64,000 nucleotides of DNA from Methylosinus trichosporium OB3b (GTDB taxonomy: Bacteria; Pseudomonadota; Alphaproteobacteria; Rhizobiales; Beijerinckiaceae): positions 2,380,001 to 2,444,000 of the forward strand of contig NZ_CP023737.1 of NCBI RefSeq assembly GCF_002752655.1, read 5' to 3'. Every line of letters begins with the position of its first letter. Positions within the stretch are counted from its first letter, which is position 1. The position numbers and the translations under genes are program-made. The notes under the pieces are model-generated. The model made no database searches, had not been told where the DNA came from, and saw only the letters and a list, made by a program, of their open reading frames with translations. Positions 7,913 to 16,824 of the stretch are shown piece by piece.

Positions 7913-9019
7913 ATGGAACTGCGCGCAACTCCGGCCGCCACGGCGCCGGATCGAAGCAAAGCATCCGCAGCGCCCGCCATGGGCGTCTTCGAGCGCTATC
8001 TGACCCTATGGGTCGCGCTCTGCATCATCGTCGGAATCGCGCTCGGCCAGGCGACGCCTTCCGTCTTCCACGCCATCGGCGCGGCGACGCTGGCGCAAGT
8101 GAACTTGCCTGTCGCGGCGCTCGTGTGGCTGATGATCATCCCCATGCTGTTGAAGATCGACCTCGCCGCGCTCGGCCAGGTACGCGAGCATTGGCGGGGC
8201 ATCGCCGTCACGGTCGGCATCAATTGGCTCGTCAAGCCGTTCTCTATGGCGCTGCTCGGCTGGCTGTTCATCGCGCATCTGTTCCGGCCCTTTCTGCCGG
8301 CCGACCAGATCGACGCCTATATCGCCGGCCTCATTCTGCTGGCGGCGGCGCCTTGCACGGCGATGGTGTTCGTCTGGTCCAATCTCGTCGACGGCGAGCC
8401 GCATTTCACTTTGTCGCAAGTCGCGCTCAACGACACGATCATGATCGTCGCCTTCGCGCCGCTCGTCGCTCTGCTGCTCGGCCTGTCGTCCATCACCGTG
8501 CCATGGGGCACGCTGCTGCTGTCGGTCGGCCTCTATATCGTCGCGCCGGTGATCGCATCGCAGCTCTGGCGGCGCGCGCTGCTGGCGAAGGGCGGCGCGG
8601 CGGCGCTGGCCGCGACGCTGCGCGTGCTCGGCCCGCTCTCGCTCGTCGCTTTGCTGCTCACTCTTATCATTCTGTTCGGCCTGCAGGGCGAGGAGATCAT
8701 GCGTCAGCCCCTCGTCATCGCGCTTTTGGCGACGCCGATCCTGATCCAGGTCTATTTCAACGCCGGCCTCGCCTATCTCCTCAATCGCCGCCTCGGCGTC
8801 GACTGGTGCGTCGCCGGCCCTTCGGCGCTGATCGGCGCCAGCAATTTCTTCGAGCTGGCGGTCGCGACGGCCATCGCCCTCTTCGGCTTCCGGTCGGGCG
8901 CCGCGCTCGCGACCGTCGTCGGCGTGCTGGTCGAGGTTCCGGTCATGCTCTCCGTCGTCCATATCGTCCGCCGCTCGCGCGCATGGTACGAAGGCGCTGG
9001 CGTGGCCCGACGCGCCTGA
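7913..9019 (+). CDS. arsB: ACR3-family arsenite efflux permease
   Basis: 368 residues with about ten hydrophobic segments, family ACR3 of the BART superfamily rather than the E. coli-type ArsB. Diagnostic stretches are ERYLTLWVALCIIVGIALG near the N-terminus, LVWLMIIPMLLKID, the conserved Cys-containing APCTAMVFVWSNL, and SNFFELAVATAIALFG near the end. It exports As(III), driven by the proton gradient and possibly by ArsA. Last gene of the six-gene operon; GAGAGGAAG ribosome site precedes the ATG. It has about 25 extra N-terminal residues before the first membrane span. Confidence 0.92.
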   Translation: MELRATPAATAPDRSKASAAPAMGVFERYLTLWVALCIIVGIALGQATPSVFHAIGAATLAQVNLPVAALVWLMIIPMLLKIDLAALGQVREHWRGIAVTVGINWLVKPFSMALLGWLFIAHLFRPFLPADQIDAYIAGLILLAAAPCTAMVFVWSNLVDGEPHFTLSQVALNDTIMIVAFAPLVALLLGLSSITVPWGTLLLSVGLYIVAPVIASQLWRRALLAKGGAAALAATLRVLGPLSLVALLLTLIILFGLQGEEIMRQPLVIALLATPILIQVYFNAGLAYLLNRRLGVDWCVAGPSALIGASNFFELAVATAIALFGFRSGAALATVVGVLVEVPVMLSVVHIVRRSRAWYEGAGVARRA

Positions 9020-9349
9020 GCAGCCATCGCCGCTCGCGGCCGCAGCCTCAGTTATCGCATAGGAGGAAACGCGCCCCCGGCCCGATGATTGCTCCGCGAC
9101 CTTTGCGGCGGTCCTCCATGAGAAAGGAAGAGGAGCATGCCGAGCGCGACATTCGATCCGCGGGGAGACAATTGCTGGTATCTGATCCCGGCGGAACGAA
9201 GACATGCATGGTGGCTGTATCTGGCGATCGCGGGCTCAGCCAAGCTGCGCGGCGAGACTCCTCCTCCGCCGCCTAATTTTGCGGCGCCTCTGCTCTTCGC
9301 CGACCCATCGGCCCATGACCGCTCGCGCCTCAGCACGATGAGTCGGGTT
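9020..9349. other. Spacer after the ars operon with a doubtful small reading frame
   Basis: No convincing gene. A frame opening at 9137 has a very good ribosome site (GGAAGAGGAG) and begins with MPSATFDPRGDNCWYLIPAE, faintly reminiscent of the WYxIP motif of some PDDEXK-nuclease-like hypotheticals. It then dissolves into proline-rich text and runs antisense through the decayed outer-membrane gene. It may be the beginning of a truncated gene. Confidence 0.25.
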
Positions 9350-9720
9350 TTATCGTGGTTCCGGGCTCACTCGACGCCAAGGCGGCGCCCTTCGCCTGAC
9401 CAAAGCGGCCGCCTCGGCTTGGCCGCGTCGCCGCTCTTCGCTCACAGGCGCCGGCGCGAACAGATCGAAATGGCGATTGGCGCCGGCGTGGATCAGATTG
9501 CCGTCGAAACGCGCCGACGCCGTCATGGCGTGTTGAAAGAGGCGGTTCGGACCGAGATCATAGCGCAGATGGTCGCTCTCGACCGACCAATCGGGCGAGA
9601 GCGCCCATTCGACGCCCGCGCCCACTGTCCTGAAAGGCGAGAAAATTGAAGCTCAGCGCGCCGCCAATGACGCGCTGACCGCTGATGATTCCGGCATAGA
9701 TCGAGCCTCGTTGGGGCGGC
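9350..9720 (-). pseudogene. Outer-membrane beta-barrel protein, C-terminal remnant with frameshift
   Basis: The minus strand encodes typical barrel strands of alphaproteobacterial surface proteins. GSIYAGIISGQRVIGGALSF appears in one frame. After a frame change near 9620, GAGVEWALSPDWSVESDHLR, FDGNLIHAGANRHFDLFAP and related text follow in another. The GVEWAL-P-WS and F-x-x-NLIRAG-N-x-x-F pattern is that of the C-terminal half of OmpW/Omp25-like porins. The N-terminal half and signal peptide are missing, so this is a decayed fragment. Confidence 0.6.
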
Positions 9721-9847
9721 GACACGTAGCAGGCGAACAATCTTCTCCTTGCGTGTAACCGTGCCGGCCCCGGAAGCGAAGAATGATCTGCGGTCCAATC
9801 TGGACCCGACACGTTCGATCGACGGACGAATTATCAAGGAGATCTCG

Positions 9848-10114
9848 ATGAAGACCAAAGTCGTGTCCGGCGCGGCGCTCGCCGCGGCGACGATCGCGCT
9901 CGCGCTGAATGGCGCCGCGCCGAGCGCCGCGCTCGCCAAGGCCGCGCGAAAGCCGGTTCATTGCGCTGGCGTCAATTCCTGCAAAGGAATGAGCGCGTGC
10001 AAGACCGCGAGCAACTCCTGCAAGGGTATGAACTCCTGCAAGGGACAGGGGTGGATTTCCGCGAAATCGGCGAAGGCCTGCGAGGCCAAGGGCGGAACGG
10101 TCGCAGAGATGTAA
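9848..10114 (+). CDS. BufA2-type periplasmic bufferin metallophore
   Basis: 88 residues: a signal peptide (MKTKVVSGAALAAATIALAL, cut near ALA-KAARK) and a short mature part with evenly placed cysteines in repeated C-x-G-x-N-S-C-K-G units (HCAGVNSCKGM, SNSCKGMNSCKGQGW). This is the BufA2 kind of bufferin, a secreted copper-buffering ribosomal peptide family whose members are normally matured by BufB/BufC. I see no bufB or bufC here, so the gene is either an orphan or its partners are elsewhere. The ATG at 9848 follows AAGGAGA; a strong hairpin terminator lies 50 bp downstream. The link to metals fits the neighbouring ars operon. Confidence 0.75.
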   Translation: MKTKVVSGAALAAATIALALNGAAPSAALAKAARKPVHCAGVNSCKGMSACKTASNSCKGMNSCKGQGWISAKSAKACEAKGGTVAEM

Positions 10115-10162
10115 ATGATCCTGCGCGGTCGAAGGGATGTTCGGCTCGACCGCTTCGTGGCC

Positions 10163-10188
10163 GAGCCGGCGGCATATGTCGCCGGCTC
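10163..10188 (+). terminator. Rho-independent-type terminator after the bufferin gene
   Basis: Perfect 9-bp stem GAGCCGGCG/CGCCGGCTC with an 8-base loop, followed by TTT. Placed 50 bp after the bufferin stop codon. The T-run is short. Confidence 0.6.
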
Positions 10189-10346
10189 TTTGCCGAGACG
10201 AAGAGTCGTGCGCGTCAAAGGGCGCTCTGACGCGCGGAGGCTGCGTCTTCGCGCGCGCTCGACCTTCGACGCGTCGACGCATGCTTCGCGGGAAGGTCGT
10301 CTTGCCGAGCTTCTGGGCGACATGGCGTCCGCCCTGCCGCCGCGAA

Positions 10347-10841
10347 TTACCGACGCTCGAGCGCGGACGCGTCGCCGGCTATATCGTCGGCGGATTCGCG
10401 TCGGGCGAAGCGAGAAGTCGCAGGCGCGCCGAGATGAGTGAAGTCGAATCCCACCGGATATTTCAGGCCGAAGCCGAGCAGGCGGTCGAGGCCGATATGC
10501 GCGGCCCAGATCGCAGCGATCAGAAGGAACGTCGGCGAAGCGTCGAGACGCCACGCTGCCGCGACGAGCAGCGCTGGCCCCAGATAGCTGTGAATGGCGT
10601 TGTAGGCGAAAGCCCCAGCCTTTCGTCCAAAGAAATATGCGGCGATCGAAAGGTCGGGAACGAGAAGCAGAAGAACGAACATTCGCGAGCCGCCGCCGAG
10701 GAAGTCATATGCGCCGATCGCCGCGGCGAGCACGACGCCCCCTTCGAGGCGCAGCAGCAGCCGGACGGCGCCCGTCGTCACGCCGAGCGACACGGCGCGT
10801 TGCGAAAGCAGGAGTTCAGGCGATGATTCAGCGGTGGCCAT
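10347..10841 (-). CDS. DUF4260 small membrane protein
   Basis: 164 residues with four predicted membrane spans in the central 110 residues. DUF4260 landmarks are RLEGGVVLAAAIGAYDFLGG, LLLLVPDLSIAAYFFG, AFAYNAIHSYLGP and IWAAHIGLDRLLGFGLKYP, ending with FDFTHLG. The biochemical role of the family is unknown. The 30-residue hydrophilic tail beyond FTHLG is longer than usual. It is transcribed divergently from a LysR regulator, the standard arrangement of a LysR target gene. Confidence 0.85.
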   Translation of the reverse strand: MATAESSPELLLSQRAVSLGVTTGAVRLLLRLEGGVVLAAAIGAYDFLGGGSRMFVLLLLVPDLSIAAYFFGRKAGAFAYNAIHSYLGPALLVAAAWRLDASPTFLLIAAIWAAHIGLDRLLGFGLKYPVGFDFTHLGAPATSRFARRESADDIAGDASALERR

Positions 10842-10931
10842 GTTTCAACTCCATCGAAGCGCCGATAGGATCGGCGCGCGAGCGCATCAATGGAATTGAA
10901 CAATCCCGTCTCTTCGTTGTACGATTTCGTC

Positions 10932-11837
10932 ATGATCGAAGCAGACATCGACTGGACGCTTTGGCGGAGCTTTCTGGCGATTGTTCGGGAAGGCAGCCTC
11001 GCCGGCGCCGCGCGGGCGCTGCGCGTGTCGCATCCGACCATCCGTCGCCATCTCGAGGCGCTCGAGACAAGGCTGAAGACGCCTTTGTTCACACGCTCGC
11101 CGTCCGGCCTCGAGCCGACCGCCGTCGCGCTCGACCTGCGACCGGTCGCCGAAGCCATGGAAGCGTCGAGCCGCGCTCTCCTTCGCCGCGCCTTATCGGA
11201 GCGCGACGAGCTCGCCGGGGTCGTGCGCTTGACCGCGAGCGACGTCGTAGCGGTGGAGGTTCTCCCTCGACTGCTCGCGCCGCTGCGAAGCCGCCATCCA
11301 CGCCTTTCCTTCGAGATTCATCCGAGCAACCGCATCGAGGATATTTTGCGCGGCGATGCGGATATCGCCTTGCGCATGACGCGCCCGCGCCAGAAAAATC
11401 TGATCGCCCAACATATCGCCGGCGTCGAGATCGGCCTCTTCGCCACGAAGTCGCTTGTCGATTCTCTGCCGAATGTTCCCGCGACGCTCGCCGAAGCTGT
11501 CGCCTCCGGCTGGATGATCGGCTACGACCGCAAGACGGCGATCATCGAGGCGATGGAGCCTCTCGGCGTCGAGGCGAAGCGCGAGGATTTTCATATCCGG
11601 TCCGATGATGATCTCGCTCATCTCGCCGCCGTGCGCGCGGGCCTCGGCATGGGCTTCATACAGGCGCCGCTCGCGCTGCGGACGCCCGATCTCATCCGCA
11701 TGCTGCCGGAATTGAAGCTCGACATGGAGCTGTGGCTGGCCGTGCATCCCCAGCTCATCGGCGTTCCGCGGATCGCGGCGACCATGAAAGCGCTGAAGCC
11801 CGGGCTGAAGCGCTTCAGCCGAATCGGCGTCGTGTGA
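10932..11837 (+). CDS. LysR-family transcriptional regulator
   Basis: 301 residues. The N-terminal winged HTH (WRSFLAIVREGSLAGAARALRVSHPTIRRHLEALE split over two helices) is followed by a periplasmic-binding-like effector domain (about 90-295). Substitution of the usual QPA(V/L)S recognition helix by SHPTIRRH resembles the subgroup regulating small oxidoreductase or GST genes. A start at 10890 is also possible (14 residues longer); neither has a clear ribosome site. Only about 50-90 bp separate it from the divergent DUF4260 gene, its most likely target. Confidence 0.88.
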   Translation: MIEADIDWTLWRSFLAIVREGSLAGAARALRVSHPTIRRHLEALETRLKTPLFTRSPSGLEPTAVALDLRPVAEAMEASSRALLRRALSERDELAGVVRLTASDVVAVEVLPRLLAPLRSRHPRLSFEIHPSNRIEDILRGDADIALRMTRPRQKNLIAQHIAGVEIGLFATKSLVDSLPNVPATLAEAVASGWMIGYDRKTAIIEAMEPLGVEAKREDFHIRSDDDLAHLAAVRAGLGMGFIQAPLALRTPDLIRMLPELKLDMELWLAVHPQLIGVPRIAATMKALKPGLKRFSRIGVV

Positions 11838-11915
11838 TGCTCGAAACGCCTTTCGCGCGGCGCCTCGAGCGACGGTGACGGGATAGATTCGCCCGGCCGC
11901 CTCGGCGGGCGAGCA

Positions 11916-12815
11916 TCAGAAATCGACAAAAGTCCATTCGCATTCGCGCGCCGCGAGGTCGATCAGCGATCGCACTTTCGCCGACAGCAGCCTTGCGCTC
12001 GGATAGACGAAATGGATCGGCAGCGGCGTCGGCTCATAATCGACGAGCACGACTGCGAGCCTCCCGGCGCGGACCAGCTCGATGATCTGATAGCCGGCTG
12101 CGATGGTCAGTCCGCCATTGTTCTCCGCATGCCAGATCGCCGCCTCGGCGCTATTCGTCACATAGGCGGGCGCCGCGTCGATGTCGAAGCGTTCGCCGTC
12201 CGACCAGAAGCGCCAGCGGCCGGCCGAGGTCAGGGATGTGCAGGAAATCAGCCGATGCCGCTCGAGATCGGCCGGCGTCGTCGGCGCGCCTCTCGCCTCG
12301 AGATAGGCCGGAGAGCCGACGACGACCCGCCGCGTCGCCCCCATTCTGCGCGCGACCAGCGCCGAATCGGACAAATGGCCGATGCGCAGAGCGAGATCGA
12401 ATCCTTCCTCGACGAGATCGACGAAGCGGTCAGAGAGCGATAGCTCGACCGAAAGCTGCGGATGCGCGTTCATATAACGGCCGATCAGCGGCCCTATATG
12501 CATGCGACCGAACATCAGCGGCGCGGACAGGCTCAGCCGTCCTCTCGGCGCGCTGCGCTCGTTCTCCGCGACGCGCTCGGCCTCCTCGAGATCGGCGACG
12601 ATCCGCCGGGCGCGCTCGAGAAAGCGCGCGCCCGCATCCGTCAGGCCGACGGAGCGGGTCGTTCGCTGCAGAAGCCGCACGCCGAGCCGCTCCTCGAGCG
12701 CGGCGACGAGGCGCGTCACCAGCGACGCCGAGACGCCGAGGCTTCGAGCCGCCGGCGCGAAGCCCTTGTGGTCGACGACCGCGATGAAGGCCGTGATCGT
12801 GTCGAAGCGGTCCAT
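11916..12815 (-). CDS. LysR-family transcriptional regulator (DsdC/AaeR-like group)
   Basis: 299 residues. Classic LysR start [19 protein letters not shown] with helix [32 protein letters not shown]. The effector domain contains [20 protein letters not shown] and [21 protein letters not shown], typical of the large subgroup that controls divergently placed oxidoreductases or transporters. It is divergent from the NTF2-like gene at 12943 across a 127-bp gap, so that gene and the flavoprotein after it are candidate targets. Confidence 0.9.
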   Translation of the reverse strand: MDRFDTITAFIAVVDHKGFAPAARSLGVSASLVTRLVAALEERLGVRLLQRTTRSVGLTDAGARFLERARRIVADLEEAERVAENERSAPRGRLSLSAPLMFGRMHIGPLIGRYMNAHPQLSVELSLSDRFVDLVEEGFDLALRIGHLSDSALVARRMGATRRVVVGSPAYLEARGAPTTPADLERHRLISCTSLTSAGRWRFWSDGERFDIDAAPAYVTNSAEAAIWHAENNGGLTIAAGYQIIELVRAGRLAVVLVDYEPTPLPIHFVYPSARLLSAKVRSLIDLAARECEWTFVDF

Positions 12816-12942
12816 CGGATTGCTGCGCCCGCCGCAACGATGTCGTGCCGGGAAAGGCGATTATCGTTTCGGTCGCCATCTATCATTTTCCGAGCGACAG
12901 GCAAGACGCCTCGTTCGCCTGCGCCGATCGGAGGAGGAAATC

Positions 12943-13407
12943 ATGACGAGACCGCCGCTGCCGCCTTTCACCGCCGAAACCGCCGCCCAGAAACTGCGCC
13001 TCGCCGAGGACGCCTGGAACAGTCGCGATCCGCAGCGCGTCGCGCAGGCCTATTCGATCGACAGCCGCTGGCGCAATCGCGCCGAATTCATCGTCGGCCG
13101 CGATTCGATCGAGGCCTTTCTCGAGCGCAAATGGTCGCGAGAGCTGGAGTATCGGCTCATCAAGGAGCTATGGGCGTTCCGCGAGAATCGGATCGCCGTC
13201 CGCTTCGCCTATGAATGGCGTGACGACAGCGGGAATTGGTTTCGCTCTTACGGCAATGAAAATTGGGAGTTCGACGAGCAGGGACTCATGCGCCTGCGCA
13301 TCGCCAGCATCAACGACGTTCCGATCTCCGCCGCCGATCGGAAATTTCATTGGCCGCTCGGCAGACGTCCGGACGATCATCCGGGCTTGAGCGATCTCGG
13401 CCTCTGA
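12943..13407 (+). CDS. NTF2-like (DUF1348) protein
   Basis: 154 residues of the SnoaL/NTF2-like fold. Recognisable DUF1348 features are [54 protein letters not shown] and [19 protein letters not shown], ending with [20 protein letters not shown]. Some family members act as small hydrolases or isomerases, but most have no assigned reaction. Excellent ribosome site GGAGGAAA before the ATG. Divergent from a LysR regulator. Confidence 0.85.
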   Translation: MTRPPLPPFTAETAAQKLRLAEDAWNSRDPQRVAQAYSIDSRWRNRAEFIVGRDSIEAFLERKWSRELEYRLIKELWAFRENRIAVRFAYEWRDDSGNWFRSYGNENWEFDEQGLMRLRIASINDVPISAADRKFHWPLGRRPDDHPGLSDLGL

Positions 13408-13571
13408 CGGGGAGCGGACTCCGACGCTGGTGGACAAGAGCGCGCCTGAAGGCCCGCTTCGGAAACGATCGGCAAATGCGAGGCGCGCTCGAACTGTCGC
13501 GCTATCTCGACCAAAGCTACAGCCTCGTCGACTGCTGCGCCCGCTCCCTCGACTCCGCGAAGGAATCGATC

Positions 13572-14177
13572 ATGGACAATCGAAGCCCCAACAGCGACAT
13601 CGCCTTCACCGAGACGGTGAAGCAGCTCCAGCGCCGCAATGGCTCGCGCGACGCCTACGCCAAAATGGAGACGCACGGCTGGCAGAACCGCATCACCCCG
13701 CAACTGGCGGCGTTCATCGCTCGGCAGAACAGCTTCTACCTCGCGACCGTGAACGCCGAAGGACAACCCTATATCCAGCACCGCGGCGGGCCGCGCGGCT
13801 TCCTCAGGCCGATCGACGAGCACATATTGGCGATGGCCGATTTCAGAGGCAACCGTCAGTTCATCTCGCAAGGCAATCTGCTCGAGAGCCGCAAGGCGTT
13901 CATTTTTCTGATGGACTATGCGAACCGCCGCCGCATCAAGATCTGGGGCGAGGCCTCGATGGTGGAAGGAGACGACGCCTTGCTCCGATCCGTGACGCCA
14001 GACGGCTATGCGGCGTCGCCCGAGCGCGTGCTTTTGTTCAGGGTGTCGGTCTGGGACGCCAACTGCCCTCAGCACATTCCCCGCAAGATCGACGCCGACG
14101 AGGTCGACGATCTGCTAGCGAAGCGGGATCGGCGCATCGCCGAGCTCGAAGCGCTGGTGGAACAGTTGCGGCGCTGA
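13572..14177 (+). CDS. Pyridoxamine-phosphate-oxidase-fold flavoprotein
   Basis: 201 residues. The split-barrel FMN-binding domain (about 45-165) shows FIARQNSFYLATVNAEGQPYI, the RGGPRGFLRPID turn, and NRQFISQGNLLESRKAFIFLMDY, followed by RRIKIWGEA. It then has the CPQHIPRKID motif that marks the subgroup of 200-residue PNPOx-like proteins. A short coiled-coil ends the protein (AKRDRRIAELEALVEQLRR). Substrate unknown; not the vitamin B6 enzyme itself. It lies 164 bp after the NTF2-like gene on the same strand. Confidence 0.85.
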   Translation: MDNRSPNSDIAFTETVKQLQRRNGSRDAYAKMETHGWQNRITPQLAAFIARQNSFYLATVNAEGQPYIQHRGGPRGFLRPIDEHILAMADFRGNRQFISQGNLLESRKAFIFLMDYANRRRIKIWGEASMVEGDDALLRSVTPDGYAASPERVLLFRVSVWDANCPQHIPRKIDADEVDDLLAKRDRRIAELEALVEQLRR

Positions 14178-14322
14178 ATTTCATCTCTCGGCGATGAAAG
14201 CGAACAGCGGGTCGACAGCCACAGGCTCCCGGAGCGTCGCCTCCGGCTCGCCATTCGACGGCGGTCGGCGCCTATAGTGTTCAGGAACGGCGCCCGTGAA
14301 GATGAAACCGAGAACGGCTATA

Positions 14323-15048
14323 TCATTGCGGAGCCTTTGTAATCTCCGAAGCAGCTCCGCTCGCTGAGGCGACCCAACCGCGGAACGAGAAGCCGGCATA
14401 GAAAAGCGCAAGGTCGACGAAGCCGGCCTCACGCAGCAGCGCCTCGTCTTCAGCAGCCGGCACGACAGGCAGCCGCGCGGCCATCGAGGCGGCAGACGCG
14501 GCCGCTTTCGCCGGATCGACGCCGCTGCGATCGGCAAACGCCACCGACCTCGCCAGCCAGCGTTCTGCGTTACCATCGTCCGCGGAGCTATGGTGCGCCA
14601 CCACCAGAAATCCACCTGCTCGAAGCCGCCGATGAATCTCCTTCAGCGTCCAAAGCCGCTCCGACTTTGCCAAGAAATGCAATGTGAGCAGGCATGTTGC
14701 GCCGTCGAACGGCCCCGAAGGCACACTGTCGATGTAGCCTTGCAACAATTCAGCGCGATCCCCGAACGGCTCGATGGTCCGGCGGGCCAGTTCGAGCATC
14801 TCGGCCGAGGGATCGACACCGATGAAAGTCCAGGCCGATTGCGCTTCTGCCAGCGCCTTCAATTCTGCCCCGCCGCCCGCCCCGACGACGAGGATTTTGG
14901 CGGCCTCGGGCGCCCTCTCGCTCAGAAGGAGCATCGCCATGCGATGTAAATCCGCCAAGCCCGGCACCTTGCGAAGCGTCTCGCTGGCATAGTCCGACAC
15001 GAAGGCCGGGTTTGAGAACGGTAGATGCGCTCGAGGATCCTCGTTCAT
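14323..15048 (-). CDS. Class I SAM-dependent methyltransferase
   Basis: 241 residues with a Rossmann methyltransferase core. Motif I is ILVVGAGGGAELKAL, motif II FIGVDPSAEMLELA, motif III/IV DGATCLLTLHFL, and motif V near LRAGGFLVVAHHSS. Related stand-alone enzymes methylate small molecules; substrate unknown. I placed the start at 15048 (MNEDPRAHLPFSN) because upstream residues do not look conserved. No operon partner. Confidence 0.82.
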   Translation of the reverse strand: MNEDPRAHLPFSNPAFVSDYASETLRKVPGLADLHRMAMLLLSERAPEAAKILVVGAGGGAELKALAEAQSAWTFIGVDPSAEMLELARRTIEPFGDRAELLQGYIDSVPSGPFDGATCLLTLHFLAKSERLWTLKEIHRRLRAGGFLVVAHHSSADDGNAERWLARSVAFADRSGVDPAKAAASAASMAARLPVVPAAEDEALLREAGFVDLALFYAGFSFRGWVASASGAASEITKAPQ

Positions 15049-15194
15049 GATGCCCTTTTTGAAGACGTTTTCTTCGCATCTCTGATGCAGGAAGCTGGAA
15101 CGGTGGATCAAGGCGATCGGCTCTCAGCACCGGCCAGGCGACCGGCAACTCTCCAGCGCCCCCGAAAAAGTGACGGCGTGATAGGCTGAGATTT

Positions 15195-15271
15195 TGGCGC
15201 ACCCGGCACGATTCGAACGTGCGGCCTCCACCTTCGGAGGGTGGCGCTCTATCCAGCTGAGCTACGGGTGC
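15195..15271 (-). tRNA. tRNA-Arg (CCG anticodon)
   Basis: Cloverleaf on the minus strand. Acceptor GCACCCG/CGGGTGC, D-arm AGCTCAGCTGGATAGAGC, and anticodon loop CTCCGAA in a CCACC/GGTGG stem, giving anticodon CCG (codon CGG). T-arm GCACG-TTCGAAT-CGTGC, discriminator G and encoded CCA. 77 nt with CCA. Confidence 0.95.
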
Positions 15272-15329
15272 AGCGATACGCTCTCTCTCACTACCTCGAG
15301 CGCGCGTCATTCGCAATCGCGACGTCGCG

Positions 15330-16550
15330 TCAGAGTCGTTTCACCACCAGAACCGCATTGATCCCGCCGAAGGCGAAGGAATTCGACATGGCCGCCCGGA
15401 TCGGCGTGCGGCGCGCCTCGTGCGCCACCGGGTCGATCGGGCATTTGGGGTCGGGCCCTTTGAAATTGATCGTCGGCGGCGCGATTCCCTCCTGCATCGC
15501 GAAGATGGTCGAGACGAGCTCGAGCCCGCCGCTCGCGCCCAGCGCATGGCCATGGATGGGCTTGGTCGAGGACACTGGCAAGCTGCGGCCGCGCTCGCCG
15601 AAGACGCGCAGGATCGCTTCCGATTCGGTGATGTCGTTGGCGTAGGTGCCGGTGCCATGGGCGTTGAGATAATCGACGTCGTCGGGCTCGAGCCCGGCGT
15701 CGGCGAGCGCCTGCGCCATGGCGGTGGAGGGACCCTCGACATTGGGGCGCAGCGGGTCGAAAGCGTCGCTGGTCGTCCCATAGCCGGCGAGCTCGCACAA
15801 AGGCTCATGGCCGCGCGCCTCGGCCGCCGCCAGCGTCTCCAGCACGAACACGGCGGCGCCCTCGCCGAGCGTCATGCCGTTGCGGCCGATCGAGAAGGGC
15901 CGGCAGAGGTCCGGCGTCAGCACGCGCAGCACCTCCCAGGTGCGGAGCGAGCCGTTGATGACCGCGGCCTCGGCGCCTCCGACGATGGCCCGGTCGACCG
16001 CCCCCGAGCGCACGAGCTGCAGGCCGACGCCGATCGCCTGTGTCGCCGAGGAGCAGGCGCTCGCGATGGTGAAGGTCGGGCCGTTGCAGGAAAAGCGCAT
16101 GCCGAGCATGGTCGGCGCGGCGGAGGGGATCAGCCGCGGCACCGTCAGCGGATCGGCGCGCTCGTTCAGCGCATAGGCTTTATAGGCCTCGTCGTCGATG
16201 GTCTTGGAGCCGCCGATGCCGCTGCCGATGACAACCGCGGTGCGCGGCCCGGCGATGTCCTTGCGGGCGAAGCCCGCCTGCGCCATCGCCTCGTCGGCGG
16301 CGGTCACCGCATATTGGGTGAACGGATCGCAGAAGGGCAGAATCTCCGGCTCGAGATGGGCGAGAGGATCGAAATCGGGAACCTGGGCGGCGATCTTGAT
16401 GCGGCCGCCATAGGGCCGCTCCAGCTTCAGCGGGCGGATCTGGCTGCGCCCCTCGCGCGCGGCGGCCCACAAGGTCTGCGCGCCGAGCCCGGCCGCCGAC
16501 ACCGCCCCCATTCCCGCAATCACCACGCGCCTCTGGTTCGTCTCCGCCAT
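15330..16550 (-). CDS. Beta-ketoacyl-ACP synthase II-like enzyme (FabF/NodE type)
   Basis: 406-residue condensing enzyme of the thiolase fold. Catalytic triad: Cys166 in SACSSATQ, His298 in NAHGTGT and His333 in KPIHGHALGAS. The C-terminal SNSFAFGGINAVLVVKRL is standard. It elongates acyl-ACP with malonyl-ACP. It stands alone, next to tRNA-Arg, without fabG, acpP or fabD, and resembles the NodE-like or specialised-lipid branch more than the housekeeping fabF, which is usually beside acpP. Start chosen at 16550 (MAETNQRRVVIAG) from family alignment; a longer in-frame start exists. Confidence 0.88.
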   Translation of the reverse strand: MAETNQRRVVIAGMGAVSAAGLGAQTLWAAAREGRSQIRPLKLERPYGGRIKIAAQVPDFDPLAHLEPEILPFCDPFTQYAVTAADEAMAQAGFARKDIAGPRTAVVIGSGIGGSKTIDDEAYKAYALNERADPLTVPRLIPSAAPTMLGMRFSCNGPTFTIASACSSATQAIGVGLQLVRSGAVDRAIVGGAEAAVINGSLRTWEVLRVLTPDLCRPFSIGRNGMTLGEGAAVFVLETLAAAEARGHEPLCELAGYGTTSDAFDPLRPNVEGPSTAMAQALADAGLEPDDVDYLNAHGTGTYANDITESEAILRVFGERGRSLPVSSTKPIHGHALGASGGLELVSTIFAMQEGIAPPTINFKGPDPKCPIDPVAHEARRTPIRAAMSNSFAFGGINAVLVVKRL

Positions 16551-16732
16551 TGCAACGCTCTCGTTCGCCCCAGCCTGATGGCCGACCGGCCGGCCGAGCC
16601 GACGATAACCCGTTTTGACCGCCTGCGGCGGCTCATGCAAGCGCGCGGCCGCATTTTCCCCGGAAAGGAGCGCGGCAATCGGCCACACGCGCCCGACGGG
16701 ATGACGACGCCGCGCGCCCGTGCTAGAGCGCT

Positions 16733-16753
16733 TTCCGATCGAACGTTCGATCG
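16733..16753. repeat. Short dispersed palindrome (GAGCGCTTTCCGATCG type)
   Basis: Contains the perfect 18-bp palindrome CGATCGAACGTTCGATCG (16736-16753), preceded by AGAGCGCTTTC. A related copy, GAGCGCTTCCCGATCGGATA, lies at 42251-42270. TTTTCCGATCGGATCGGATA follows 30 bases on (about 16779-16798). All are intergenic. The pattern suggests a genome-wide small palindromic repeat rather than an operator. Confidence 0.5.
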
Positions 16754-16824
16754 ATCAGAATTCGCTCAAACGAAAGAATGTCGGGGCTTTTCCGATCGGA
16801 TCGGATAAGCTCCGAGCGCCCGAC

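Noticed and set aside
9137..9649. Open frame with a strong ribosome site after the ars operon
   Set aside because: Only the first 45 residues look protein-like; the rest is antisense to the decayed outer-membrane gene. Recorded only as a doubtful spacer feature.
10115..10441. 108-codon frame after the bufferin gene
   Set aside because: It would start at the bufferin stop and run through the terminator hairpin and into the antisense of the DUF4260 gene; Arg-rich shadow composition.
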